Shown here: one piece after another, positions 10,147 through 18,457 of the stretch | Layout of the letters: the number at the start of each line of letters is the position of its first letter | How positions within the stretch are numbered: position 1 is the first letter of the stretch | NCBI GenBank assembly: GCA_012960505.1 | Contig: DUBC01000032.1 | Coordinates: 1-64,000 of the forward strand | Source: Verrucomicrobiales bacterium | GTDB taxonomy: Bacteria; Verrucomicrobiota; Verrucomicrobiia; Verrucomicrobiales; DEV007 | Length of the DNA stretch: 64,000 nucleotides | Reading direction: 5' to 3' | Notes under the pieces: generated by a model | The model's database searches: none | Seen by the model: only the letters and a program-made list of their open reading frames with translations | What the model was told of the DNA's origin: nothing | Made by a program: the position numbers and the translations under genes

Positions 10147-11877
10147 TTAAGGTTGTTTTGATGAATTTAACTCAATATTCTTACTGAGCGAATTATCACT
10201 GACATCACGATCCTGACCGTTCAAATTCTGATTAACAATCACTGTCACTGATACAGGAAGCCCCTCTTCTGTAACGCCCGAAGAAAATCCTGCCGGAGTT
10301 TCGATTACAGCAATTTCTCCAACAGGAATAAATGATACATTATAGGTACGTTCAGCTGATCCTGATTTCACCTGTACTGTTAGATTATGGAGCGCTGTGG
10401 TCCCTCTATTCTCAATGACAACTTGAGCCGTATTTGGTTGCCCACCGAGTTCAGTACTTGCCGGATCATAATAATAACTAGCAATCCCTGCATCCGTTAT
10501 ATTTGGAACATTACGCTCTAATACGCGCCCCAGATTTAGATTCCCGGTGCCGTAAACAATGTCATTACCAGGGGCTCCAGCCTCGTTCGAATGATTTTGT
10601 AGTAATTCATAGGCGGAAAGAGCTGACATTCCTTGATTCTCAGACATCACTGCAGCAACTGCCCCAGAAACAAAAGGCGCACTTGCAGAGGTGCCGCTAA
10701 AACTCACAGCCTCACCCTCAGGCCAAGCAGCCCATACCGCATAACCCGGTGCTGTTATTCCTCCATCTTGAAGATTGTTTCCAGAATTTGCAAAATCAAC
10801 ATGTTGCCCGAGCGCATCATTAGCAGCAACCGCAACAACACCGTCAATTGCAGCAGGAAAACTAATTGAATTCGCACCTTCATTACCGGTAGCCGCGACA
10901 ATCAAAACGCCCGCATCGTTAGCATAATCAACTGCTCGACGAACTATACCGCTATCACCTTTGGAGCCTAAACTAATATTAATGATGTCAGCCCCTGAAT
11001 CGGCAGCTTGGATAATAGCCTCTGCGAGAGTATAGCTATCACTATACCCATCATTATCCAGCACCCGATAACTTAAAATTTCTGCAGCTGGAGCCACACC
11101 TAAATAGCGAGGGTCACTCCCTGCAATAATAGAAGCCACTGCAGTCCCATGACCATTATTAGAATCAATAGGAATGAGGTTTCCATTAGCATCCCTTACG
11201 AGATCATATTCTAAAATATTTTTCTCTGAAAAAGTTTCATGCTCCTGAATACCACTGTCTATGACCGCAACTTTAATGCCTTTACCAAATTCCAGATTCC
11301 CTTTTCCAATACCTATAAATTTTAAAGCATCACGACCAAACGGAATCGCACCTTCTCCCGCTCCAGGAGAATCACCAGTACCAGGCTGACTAGGCAAACT
11401 TACCAAAAAATTTGTTTCAACCTCATATGCAGATGGATCCAAATTGGCCAATTCACCAAATAGATCACCATACCTTTCAAAACCAATTCTCATCGTCATG
11501 AATCGATCCGAACTGCCGAGAAGGCTCAAATTACGATCAGCAAGAGTCTTGAGAAAAACATTATATTCAGTCTCATCAGTGAAACGAAGTATGACCTCAT
11601 TACGGAGCGCAAAAGAATCTGCAGCTAGGGCAGCTAACAATTTTCTTAGTGCATCTAGTGCAGATGAAGCAAAAGGTGATCGACTTGCAGAATCATCGAT
11701 CAGAGAGATATCAGTGTCTGGTAATTCACTGAAATTAAGATCTAGACCTTCAGTAATTTCAGTAAATTTGTTATTATCGACATTACGTCGCGCATAATTA
11801 AAAAAAAGAATAAATACCATCGTCAAAATTCCAAGAGCAGTAACGCTAATAGTAAAAATGGTAGATTTTTGATTCAT
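10147..11877 (-). CDS. Membrane-anchored subtilisin-family (S8) serine protease
   Basis: The 576-residue protein has one N-terminal hydrophobic segment (about 8-27), a linker or propeptide-like region, and an S8 peptidase domain (about 200-435). The triad is Asp207 (VIDSGI), His243 (NGHGTAVAS) and Ser397 (GTSASAPF), with Asn332 (ATGNEG) as the oxyanion-hole residue, so it should be active. The C-terminal 120 residues look like a CARDB-type beta-sandwich, often a cell-surface spacer. It is probably anchored in or exported across the membrane. It is convergent with thiC and stands alone; its target is unknown. The region at about 85-160 may be an inhibitor propeptide, but I cannot assign it to a family. 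Confidence 0.9.
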   Translation of the reverse strand: MNQKSTIFTISVTALGILTMVFILFFNYARRNVDNNKFTEITEGLDLNFSELPDTDISLIDDSASRSPFASSALDALRKLLAALAADSFALRNEVILRFTDETEYNVFLKTLADRNLSLLGSSDRFMTMRIGFERYGDLFGELANLDPSAYEVETNFLVSLPSQPGTGDSPGAGEGAIPFGRDALKFIGIGKGNLEFGKGIKVAVIDSGIQEHETFSEKNILEYDLVRDANGNLIPIDSNNGHGTAVASIIAGSDPRYLGVAPAAEILSYRVLDNDGYSDSYTLAEAIIQAADSGADIINISLGSKGDSGIVRRAVDYANDAGVLIVAATGNEGANSISFPAAIDGVVAVAANDALGQHVDFANSGNNLQDGGITAPGYAVWAAWPEGEAVSFSGTSASAPFVSGAVAAVMSENQGMSALSAYELLQNHSNEAGAPGNDIVYGTGNLNLGRVLERNVPNITDAGIASYYYDPASTELGGQPNTAQVVIENRGTTALHNLTVQVKSGSAERTYNVSFIPVGEIAVIETPAGFSSGVTEEGLPVSVTVIVNQNLNGQDRDVSDNSLSKNIELNSSKQP

Positions 11878-12071
11878 TTGATAAATTCAAGACGATGTGA
11901 TCTCATCTTCCATTCAAAGAAGCATCGATAAGATGACAGAATAATTACCAAAGTTTATTTTATTGATCGAATCAAGATCGTTATTAATAAATATCAGCAT
12001 TATGTCAGTGTAATACTAAATCTGAATCTATAATTTAGTAATTAAAGAATTGTTAAAAACAGAAATAAAAA

Positions 12072-12647
12072 ATGGATTTTAGTGATATCGAATTTACCGC
12101 AATTGACTTTGAATCGACGGGTTTTCGTGACGATGGAACCGATGAACCCATACAGATAGGAATGGCATCAATGGGAGGAATGGAAATCCAAAAAGAAAGT
12201 TTCTTTAGAAGTTTTATATCTACTAAAAGAGAAAGGTCCATCGAAAATTCATCACATCGCATACACAGAATAACGGATTTAGACCTAGAAAATGCACCAA
12301 AACTTGATGAGCTATGGCCTATAATTAATAATTATCTATCAGGGAAAGTGGTCGTTGCTCATGGTGCCGGCACCGAAAAAAGATTCCTAAGAGCCTTTCC
12401 AATGCATGGCTTTAAACTATGGATAGATACTTTACAATTGGCGCGGAAAATTATGCCCAAAGCGGAAAACCACTCTTTGGGTGCATTAATCGAGGAAATT
12501 GGTGCAGATGAAGAAATTGCGAAATATTGCCCAAATTTAAACTGGCATGATGCTTTATTCGACTCAGTTGCCAGCCTTGTGTTACTCAAAGAATTATTAA
12601 AACACGTAGAAGAAAAGGCAATATATCAGGAAATTATGCAATTTTAG
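12072..12647 (+). CDS. DnaQ-like 3'-5' exonuclease domain protein
   Basis: The 191-residue protein consists of a single RNase T/DnaQ exonuclease fold. Exo I is the DFES segment with Asp12 and Glu14. Exo III is HDALFD with His159 and Asp164, making this the DEDDh type. In Exo II the usual Asp after the conserved His-Asn/Gly stretch appears to be Glu102 (AHGAGTEKRFL), so the second acidic residue is conservatively changed. It could proofread or trim DNA or RNA, or act in repair; the genomic context does not say which. The gene stands alone between a divergent protease gene and the secretin gene. Confidence 0.78.
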   Translation: MDFSDIEFTAIDFESTGFRDDGTDEPIQIGMASMGGMEIQKESFFRSFISTKRERSIENSSHRIHRITDLDLENAPKLDELWPIINNYLSGKVVVAHGAGTEKRFLRAFPMHGFKLWIDTLQLARKIMPKAENHSLGALIEEIGADEEIAKYCPNLNWHDALFDSVASLVLLKELLKHVEEKAIYQEIMQF

Positions 12648-12824
12648 TTTATTTTCATTATATTTTGTCATTTTATCTCATTTTTTAATCTATAATTTAC
12701 GATTTATCTAATACTTCTATTGTTATGGTAATTACGGTAAAGGTGATTATTTTATTGATTATTATTTATTTTGGCTAATATTGCGAGTTATTCGTCCTGA
12801 GTGATTATTCAACAATACGATCGA

Positions 12825-14879
12825 ATGACAAACACCCACAAGAGAGCATCCCGGTTAAAAAATAGATCTAAACTTGTATTATTAACTAATATTTGTGCAT
12901 TTCTCGCTGGCCTTACTTTGACCAATCGAGGCATCAGTCAATCACAATTGGAAACGTCGCCAGTATATGAAAAAGCGGCGAATTCACTCCGGAATGCTCC
13001 TGTAAAAGAATATGACTTTAACCGAGCATCAGTCCGTGATGTATTACGTTTCCTAGCCGATGACGCCGGAATTGACTTTGTCGCATTGCCAGAAGATGGA
13101 AATGACAGTGCCAAGTTAATCACTTTTTCTCTCAATAAGAGCCCTTTCGCTGCTCTTGAAACCATTACCAAGATGAATGGCGTTTCTCTGATCTATGAAG
13201 ACGAAGTCTGGCACATGAGACTCCTAAGTGACAAAAGTCTTATTGCCCGCACTTACCGTATACGATTTAATACCGGTGAAATAAGTAAAGGCTCCAACAA
13301 TAATACAGGAAATGTTCGCTCTAACGGCTTCGGTTCCAGTAGCAGTAGCTCAACTGGAGGAAACTATGGACGAGGTTCCAATTCCAATTCGTCCATAGCA
13401 GGAAATGGAGGCACTGGACAGCTCGGCCTCAATGGAACTTCAAGCCCATTTACAACTAATGCGGATGAACTGGTAACAGCAATAAAAGGAATAGTAGGCA
13501 TTAACACTGCTGGCATGAACGCTATAATTGCTCCTGGAGATAATAGTGTCGGGAATTTTGGTAATCTCAATTATCAGTCCACACCCACTAAGATTAATCC
13601 CGCGCAAAACATTATTAGAGGTTCTGCTCAGAGTTCAAGAAATAATAACAGCCAAGTCATATGGAACTCAGATAATAATTCCTTATTCATAATAGCTAAC
13701 AGACAACAACATCAACTCGTAGAAAAATATCTCGAGACAGTTGATAGGCCTCAACCATTAATAGCTGTCGAGGTAAAGTTCTTTGAAACGACAAAAGACC
13801 CAAGAAAACAAATGGGAGTCGATTGGTCAGGAACCATGGATGGCGGTTATGGACTTAGCCTTTCAGACCTTTCTACTAATATTAATCTTAATAAGATTAA
13901 TAGCACTGGCATGCCAATGACTGCAATTCTAAGCGGCCCCGACCTGCAGGCCAAGGTACTGGCTTTGGTCAAAGACCGTGAAACTACAACTGTCAGCTAC
14001 CCAAGAGTTCTGACAAAAAATAATCGCGAAGTTGCAATTCAAAGCGTTGTCAATCAGCCCGTTCTCTCGGCACAATCAAGCACTACGCCAGGAGTAGGAG
14101 GGACAACAACCTCTTCGGTCTCTTATTTGCCAATTGGAACAAGCATTAATGTCCTTCCAAAGCGACTAGAGGGTGGAAGAATATCCCTTCAAGTCCTAAT
14201 TACTGTATCAAGTATTATAGGTTCAGAGATAATAGATGGGAATTCTTACCCAGTGGCCAGTTCACGAGTATTCACTGCCCCGCTCGAAGTAGAGAGCGGG
14301 TACACTCTTGCTATAGGAGGCTTAGACGAAGCCAGTGATTCACGCGAAGGAGTCGGACTACCTCTATTAAGTAAGCTACCCTTGCTTAAACATGCATTTA
14401 AAAGTGACAACAAAAGGCACAGCCGAAAGAACATGTTAATTTTCATAACCCCAACATTATTGGATCCTAAGAGCGGAGGGATCTCTGAAACTCCAATCTC
14501 TGAGGTACCTCAAAGAGGAGGAAGTAGAGGCCCTCAACCACCACGCATCAGACCTGATGGATCACTTGCGGGAGGAATAAGTTCAGTCAATAAAGCAATA
14601 CCTTGGATCCAAAAAGAGCATATTTTGATTAGACAAGTAGTAAGTGAAAAAAGAGCCTCTAAAAAACATAGCGAACAATTACAAACTTTAAAAAATACAG
14701 TTCAAGCCCTTCAACAACAGATCAAAAAGCACATTGAGAAGAATCCCAAAAATGCAAAAGAATTACATCCTAATCAATGGGCTCTAATTGATTTGGAAGA
14801 AGGCATAACGAGAACTCAAAAAGAATTACATAAAAAGCACTTCCAGCTATTCAGCAGACCTCTCGGCAAGGCCTTCTAG
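12825..14879 (+). CDS. Outer-membrane secretin (type II secretion / type IV pilus GspD-PilQ family)
   Basis: I chose the ATG at 12825 (684 residues) over a GTG 24 bases upstream. The N-terminus has a signal-peptide-like stretch (LVLLTNICAFLAGLTL). Next comes an STN/N0-like domain (about 50-110), then a secretin N domain holding a long Asn/Ser/Gly-rich insertion (about 150-270), then the secretin barrel with GYTLAIGGLDE and the FKSDNKRHSRKNMLIFITP closing segment. The tail (about 590-684) is basic and predicted to form a coiled coil. Secretins form the outer-membrane pore for pilus or protein export. No gspE, gspF or pilin genes are adjacent, so the system it serves must be encoded elsewhere. 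Confidence 0.88.
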   Translation: MTNTHKRASRLKNRSKLVLLTNICAFLAGLTLTNRGISQSQLETSPVYEKAANSLRNAPVKEYDFNRASVRDVLRFLADDAGIDFVALPEDGNDSAKLITFSLNKSPFAALETITKMNGVSLIYEDEVWHMRLLSDKSLIARTYRIRFNTGEISKGSNNNTGNVRSNGFGSSSSSSTGGNYGRGSNSNSSIAGNGGTGQLGLNGTSSPFTTNADELVTAIKGIVGINTAGMNAIIAPGDNSVGNFGNLNYQSTPTKINPAQNIIRGSAQSSRNNNSQVIWNSDNNSLFIIANRQQHQLVEKYLETVDRPQPLIAVEVKFFETTKDPRKQMGVDWSGTMDGGYGLSLSDLSTNINLNKINSTGMPMTAILSGPDLQAKVLALVKDRETTTVSYPRVLTKNNREVAIQSVVNQPVLSAQSSTTPGVGGTTTSSVSYLPIGTSINVLPKRLEGGRISLQVLITVSSIIGSEIIDGNSYPVASSRVFTAPLEVESGYTLAIGGLDEASDSREGVGLPLLSKLPLLKHAFKSDNKRHSRKNMLIFITPTLLDPKSGGISETPISEVPQRGGSRGPQPPRIRPDGSLAGGISSVNKAIPWIQKEHILIRQVVSEKRASKKHSEQLQTLKNTVQALQQQIKKHIEKNPKNAKELHPNQWALIDLEEGITRTQKELHKKHFQLFSRPLGKAF

Positions 14880-14898
14880 TGCAAAAAATAAAAAATTA

Positions 14899-15041
14899 AT
14901 ACACTCTCCTTGTGTGGTAGGGGGTCTCGAAACCTCGGTGACGGGGCCTCCTTTCCGCCTAAATCTAGGCAATTAAGCAACTTTTTGTATTCAGTTTTTC
15001 TGAAACTTGCGGTTAAGGCCGATTTCCGCTAACACATTAGC
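14899..15041 (+). other. Unassigned GC-rich structured leader before the mutarotase gene
   Basis: This 143-base gap is much richer in G and C than nearby intergenic DNA, above all at 14915-14960. It contains a near direct repeat (GGGGTCTC and GGGGCCTC, about 24 bases apart) and several small hairpins: ACAC...GTGT, GCCTA-AATC-TAGGC (14957-14970), TTCAG-TTTTT-CTGAA, and GCGG...CCGC close to the ATG. It could be the secretin gene's 3' end, a structured 5' leader of the epimerase gene, or a small RNA. I cannot match it to a known riboswitch class. Confidence 0.35.
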
Positions 15042-16175
15042 ATGGAAATAAATAAAAAACTCTCCAATATCATCTGGGTTTCTCTATCAACAATTTTACT
15101 ATCAAACTGCAGCACAGTGAAAGTTAGCAAGACTCCATTCGGATCAACAAGTAATGGAACGGCTGTGGATTTATTCACACTGGAAAACTCAAGTGGAATG
15201 CAGGCAAAGATCACCAATTACGGTGGCATCATCACACAGTTACATGTACCTGATCAAAATGGGGAATTAGGAGATGTGGTACTCGGCTATGACAAATTAT
15301 CCAGTTACATTAAAGCAAGTCCATACTTTGGCTGTATCGCCGGTCGATATGCTAATAGGATTGCTAAAGGACAATTTAAAATTGGAGAAACGACATACAA
15401 TCTCGCAACTAATAATGGAGACAATCACCTGCATGGTGGCAATGTGGGCTTTGACAAACAAGTATGGGCAGCCAAAGAAGTTACCGGACTAGGAAAGGCT
15501 GGAATAGAGCTCACTTATCTCAGTAAAGACGGTGAAGAAGGCTATCCAGGAAGCCTTGCTTCCAAAGTAACTTACTGGCTCACAAATCAAAACGAACTCG
15601 AAATAGAATATGAAGCTAAAACAGATAAGGCCACGCCAATCAATCTGACTCATCACTCCTATTTTAATCTTGCCGGAGAAGGAAGTGGCAACATCCTCGG
15701 ACATGAAGTGGAAATTTTTGCTAACACTTTTGTACCTACTGATGCCGGAAACATTCCACTCGGCGAACTAAAGAAAGTCACCGGGACCCCTTTCGATTTT
15801 CTCACGCCACATAAAATCGGCGAGCGAATTGAGGAAAAGAATCAGCAACTTGAGTTTGGAAAAGGTTATGACCATAACTGGGTAATAAATGATAGCGGAA
15901 ACTCTCTTAATTTAGCAGCCAGAGTCACTGAACCTAGAACCGGCAGAGTAATGGAAGTCCTGACTGATCAGCCTGGAATTCAATTCTACACTGGAAATTT
16001 CCTAGACGGTTCAAATATTGGAAAAGGAAATAAGATATACAATCATCGGAATGCCTTTTGCTTGGAAACTCAAGTCCACCCAGACAGTCCGAACCAACCC
16101 GACTTTCCAAATAGCATTCTCAAGCCAGGAGAGACTTATAGGCATGTTTGTATTTACCGATTCAAAACGAAGTAA
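15042..16175 (+). CDS. galM: Aldose 1-epimerase (mutarotase), lipoprotein
   Basis: Mutarotase interconverts alpha and beta anomers of aldoses such as galactose and glucose. The 377-residue protein shows the family segments KITNYGGIITQLHVPD, GRYANRI, LHGG, LTHHSYFNLAGEG (which holds the catalytic His) and QPGIQFYTGNFLDG, plus a C-terminal glutamate in CLETQ as likely catalytic base. It begins with a lipoprotein signal: a hydrophobic stretch followed by the lipobox LSNC (Cys at about 23). It is therefore probably anchored in the periplasm or outer membrane, unlike cytoplasmic GalM of enterobacteria. Periplasmic mutarotases usually help take up external sugars. Confidence 0.92.
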   Translation: MEINKKLSNIIWVSLSTILLSNCSTVKVSKTPFGSTSNGTAVDLFTLENSSGMQAKITNYGGIITQLHVPDQNGELGDVVLGYDKLSSYIKASPYFGCIAGRYANRIAKGQFKIGETTYNLATNNGDNHLHGGNVGFDKQVWAAKEVTGLGKAGIELTYLSKDGEEGYPGSLASKVTYWLTNQNELEIEYEAKTDKATPINLTHHSYFNLAGEGSGNILGHEVEIFANTFVPTDAGNIPLGELKKVTGTPFDFLTPHKIGERIEEKNQQLEFGKGYDHNWVINDSGNSLNLAARVTEPRTGRVMEVLTDQPGIQFYTGNFLDGSNIGKGNKIYNHRNAFCLETQVHPDSPNQPDFPNSILKPGETYRHVCIYRFKTK

Positions 16176-16235
16176 TACATACAATAAGGCAATCAATCAC
16201 TTCACAAACCGACGAAAGATTCAGATTCAATCCTA

Positions 16236-16970
16236 TTGGTAATTCCATGCTACAAGGAGAGCTCTCGGTTGCCCGATTTCCTTGCGAAACTATGCGAGTG
16301 TTCTGAAACCACCGAATTACCAATCAAAATACAAACTGTCGACGACGGGTCCGGCCCAGAAGAGGCAGAATTTATGGTTTTCTTGGTCCAAAGATTGCAA
16401 AGCAAATTTAAGGTCCTTTTGGATGCTCTCATAATAGAGCCCAACCAAGGCAAGGGCGGCGCCATTTATTCAGGTTGGGATCAAGCTGACACTAGCAAAT
16501 ATAAATGGGTAGCATTCGTCGATGCTGATGGAGCCATTTCTCCCAAAGAAACTCTTAATTTCCTATCTAAAACACAAAGCAGTAAAAATGATCACAAGAC
16601 CTGTCTATGGTCAGTACGAATAACAGGAGAAGGCAAGGAAGTTAATCGAACCAAAATGCGCCAAGCCCTTGGTAATATTTTCCGCAGCATCGTTAAATTC
16701 ACCTTTAACTTACCCCTAAGAGATACTCAATGCGGCTTGAAGTGCTTGCCCACTGAAGCTTATCAACAAATCCGCCATCGCCTCAAAGAAAAGCGTTTCG
16801 TCTTTGACATTGAACTTGCTGCACACCTAACGCGACAAAAATATAAACTAAAAGAAATTCCCATTAATTGGCATGAGAGTCCTGGATCGACTATGAATAT
16901 TATGTCCGCCTTTAAAATGTTGGTTTCCTTATTTGTTATTCGTTGGCGATTATTAACAAGAAAATCATAA
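16236..16970 (+). CDS. Family 2 glycosyltransferase (dolichol-phosphate mannosyltransferase-like)
   Basis: The GT-A fold is shown by VIPCYKES at the start, the VDDGSGPEE nucleotide-binding turn, the NQGKGGAIYSGW segment, the metal-binding FVDADGA motif and the acceptor-side DTQCGLKC segment. These features are close to the DPM1/ALG5-like group, which transfers a sugar from a nucleotide sugar to a polyprenyl phosphate. No membrane segment is obvious. The annotated start is a TTG that falls inside the first beta strand. The frame stays open upstream to 16188 without any ATG, GTG or other TTG, so the true start may use a rarer codon. Sixty bases separate it from the mutarotase gene. Confidence 0.82.
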   Translation: MVIPCYKESSRLPDFLAKLCECSETTELPIKIQTVDDGSGPEEAEFMVFLVQRLQSKFKVLLDALIIEPNQGKGGAIYSGWDQADTSKYKWVAFVDADGAISPKETLNFLSKTQSSKNDHKTCLWSVRITGEGKEVNRTKMRQALGNIFRSIVKFTFNLPLRDTQCGLKCLPTEAYQQIRHRLKEKRFVFDIELAAHLTRQKYKLKEIPINWHESPGSTMNIMSAFKMLVSLFVIRWRLLTRKS

Positions 16971-16996
16971 GATACATGAAAATGTTAGCTCCTAAA

Positions 16997-18346
16997 TCAT
17001 GGAGCCAACCACCCTTCTCCAAGATCATCAACATTTTCAATCAATACCTGCATCGGCCTTCTTCGTTCACTTAATTTAGGAGCTTTAAGATTTAGAATGC
17101 ATGGAGCCCATCGCTTATCATTAGCTCCAAAATCAAGTCCCTTCATAAGCTCGGCTGATTTATCTCCAGAATTAACATAACCATACATTAGTATTTTTCC
17201 TCTCAAGTCAGTGAGGGCATAGCAATTCATGGACCTATCTTTATACTCATAGGCATAGAATTGTGCGGGTCTGGCTAAAACCCTTACCTTAACCGGTCGG
17301 TCTGATGGCCACTTTGAAAATGCACGAACATCAACTTCCCCGTATCCCACAGCACTCTCCCAATCCAACAACACTTCCCCTTCTTCCTTGATCTGAAAAT
17401 ATAAATAATGAGGGACAGTAGTGACTGAACTTTGAATTTTACAGAACTTTAGTCCATTAATTGAAACCTCCGACAAAGAACTTAAATCGATTGAAGGTAA
17501 AACAAGGTGATCTCTTAAATCGGCATATGCCTCTAACATCTTAGGATTTATCACCTCAGGAATCCTCACATACTTAAGTCTTTCTTGGATAGTCTTTGCA
17601 GACGAGAACTCCTTCAGGGTAACAAAATACTTATCATCAACATTAGCAATTACTAGCCCCTGAGATGAGATGTGATGCTTTTCGCTCCTCAATTTACTTT
17701 GCTGAACGATTGTCACTACTGTAACAGCGAGAATAAGAAGAATCATAAAAGTCGCCCCAAATCGTTTAAGATAAAAATATATCCCTCTACTATACTCAGG
17801 ATAACTTTTCCATGCAGCGCTCATATCAAAACCCGCTTCAGCCTCTTCCTTCGAAATTAATTTTGGAACCTGATTCTTTTTTAATCGACGGTCAACCTCA
17901 TGAACTAATATTGATTTATTAAAACTATCCTCACTAGATGAAATTATAGATGAGACCTTATTATCTACTCTTTTAGGTTCCGGCAACTCAATGCTCTGTG
18001 CACCTGCCATGCCACCAGATCCAGACAATGGAACAGCAGCATTGCCGCTACTGAGTTCAGGCGCTATCAACTTACCGCTACAATGTACGCAAACAGTTTC
18101 CTTACCTTCGAGACGCCGCTTAAGCTCAATCGGTCTTGAACAAAAAGGACATCCAAATACAATCTTCCCTCCTGCAATTTTCCTAGCAGGAAAAATTTCA
18201 AGATCTCCCCTGCAAATTGCAGCGAAAACTTCCTCATCACTCTGCGGACTTTCAACTCCAGCGTCTATCTTCCTTGCCAAATCCTGATCAGAATCATCGG
18301 TAACTCTTTTGGGATCATGGCCCTCTTCTCTTCGCGAAGGTATCAC
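16997..18346 (-). CDS. Zinc-ribbon single-pass membrane protein of unknown function
   Basis: I do not recognise this 449-residue protein as a named family. It starts at a GTG preceded by AAGGA seven bases upstream. Residues about 65-95 form a zinc ribbon with two Cys pairs (CPFC and CVHC). A low-complexity linker follows, then one membrane segment (about 197-215), and a roughly 230-residue extracytoplasmic domain with no recognised motif. It lies 111 bases downstream of hscA on the same strand and may be in the same transcript. It is convergent with the glycosyltransferase gene, and a hairpin covering its stop codon (16984-17009) may separate the two transcripts. Confidence 0.6.
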   Translation of the reverse strand: MIPSRREEGHDPKRVTDDSDQDLARKIDAGVESPQSDEEVFAAICRGDLEIFPARKIAGGKIVFGCPFCSRPIELKRRLEGKETVCVHCSGKLIAPELSSGNAAVPLSGSGGMAGAQSIELPEPKRVDNKVSSIISSSEDSFNKSILVHEVDRRLKKNQVPKLISKEEAEAGFDMSAAWKSYPEYSRGIYFYLKRFGATFMILLILAVTVVTIVQQSKLRSEKHHISSQGLVIANVDDKYFVTLKEFSSAKTIQERLKYVRIPEVINPKMLEAYADLRDHLVLPSIDLSSLSEVSINGLKFCKIQSSVTTVPHYLYFQIKEEGEVLLDWESAVGYGEVDVRAFSKWPSDRPVKVRVLARPAQFYAYEYKDRSMNCYALTDLRGKILMYGYVNSGDKSAELMKGLDFGANDKRWAPCILNLKAPKLSERRRPMQVLIENVDDLGEGWLAP

Positions 18347-18457
18347 TTTCTGTTCCTTAAATTGTATTGTTTATAACTGAGTTAGATGAATTCATCCAAT
18401 CAATTATAATTTGGATAACAAAATACTATAAATAAACTAAATTAAGCAACCCTTTCA

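Noticed and set aside
16984-17009. Hairpin spanning the zinc-ribbon gene stop codon as a strong terminator.
   Set aside because: The stem has a mismatch and no U-tract follows on either strand, so it is mentioned only as a possible separator.
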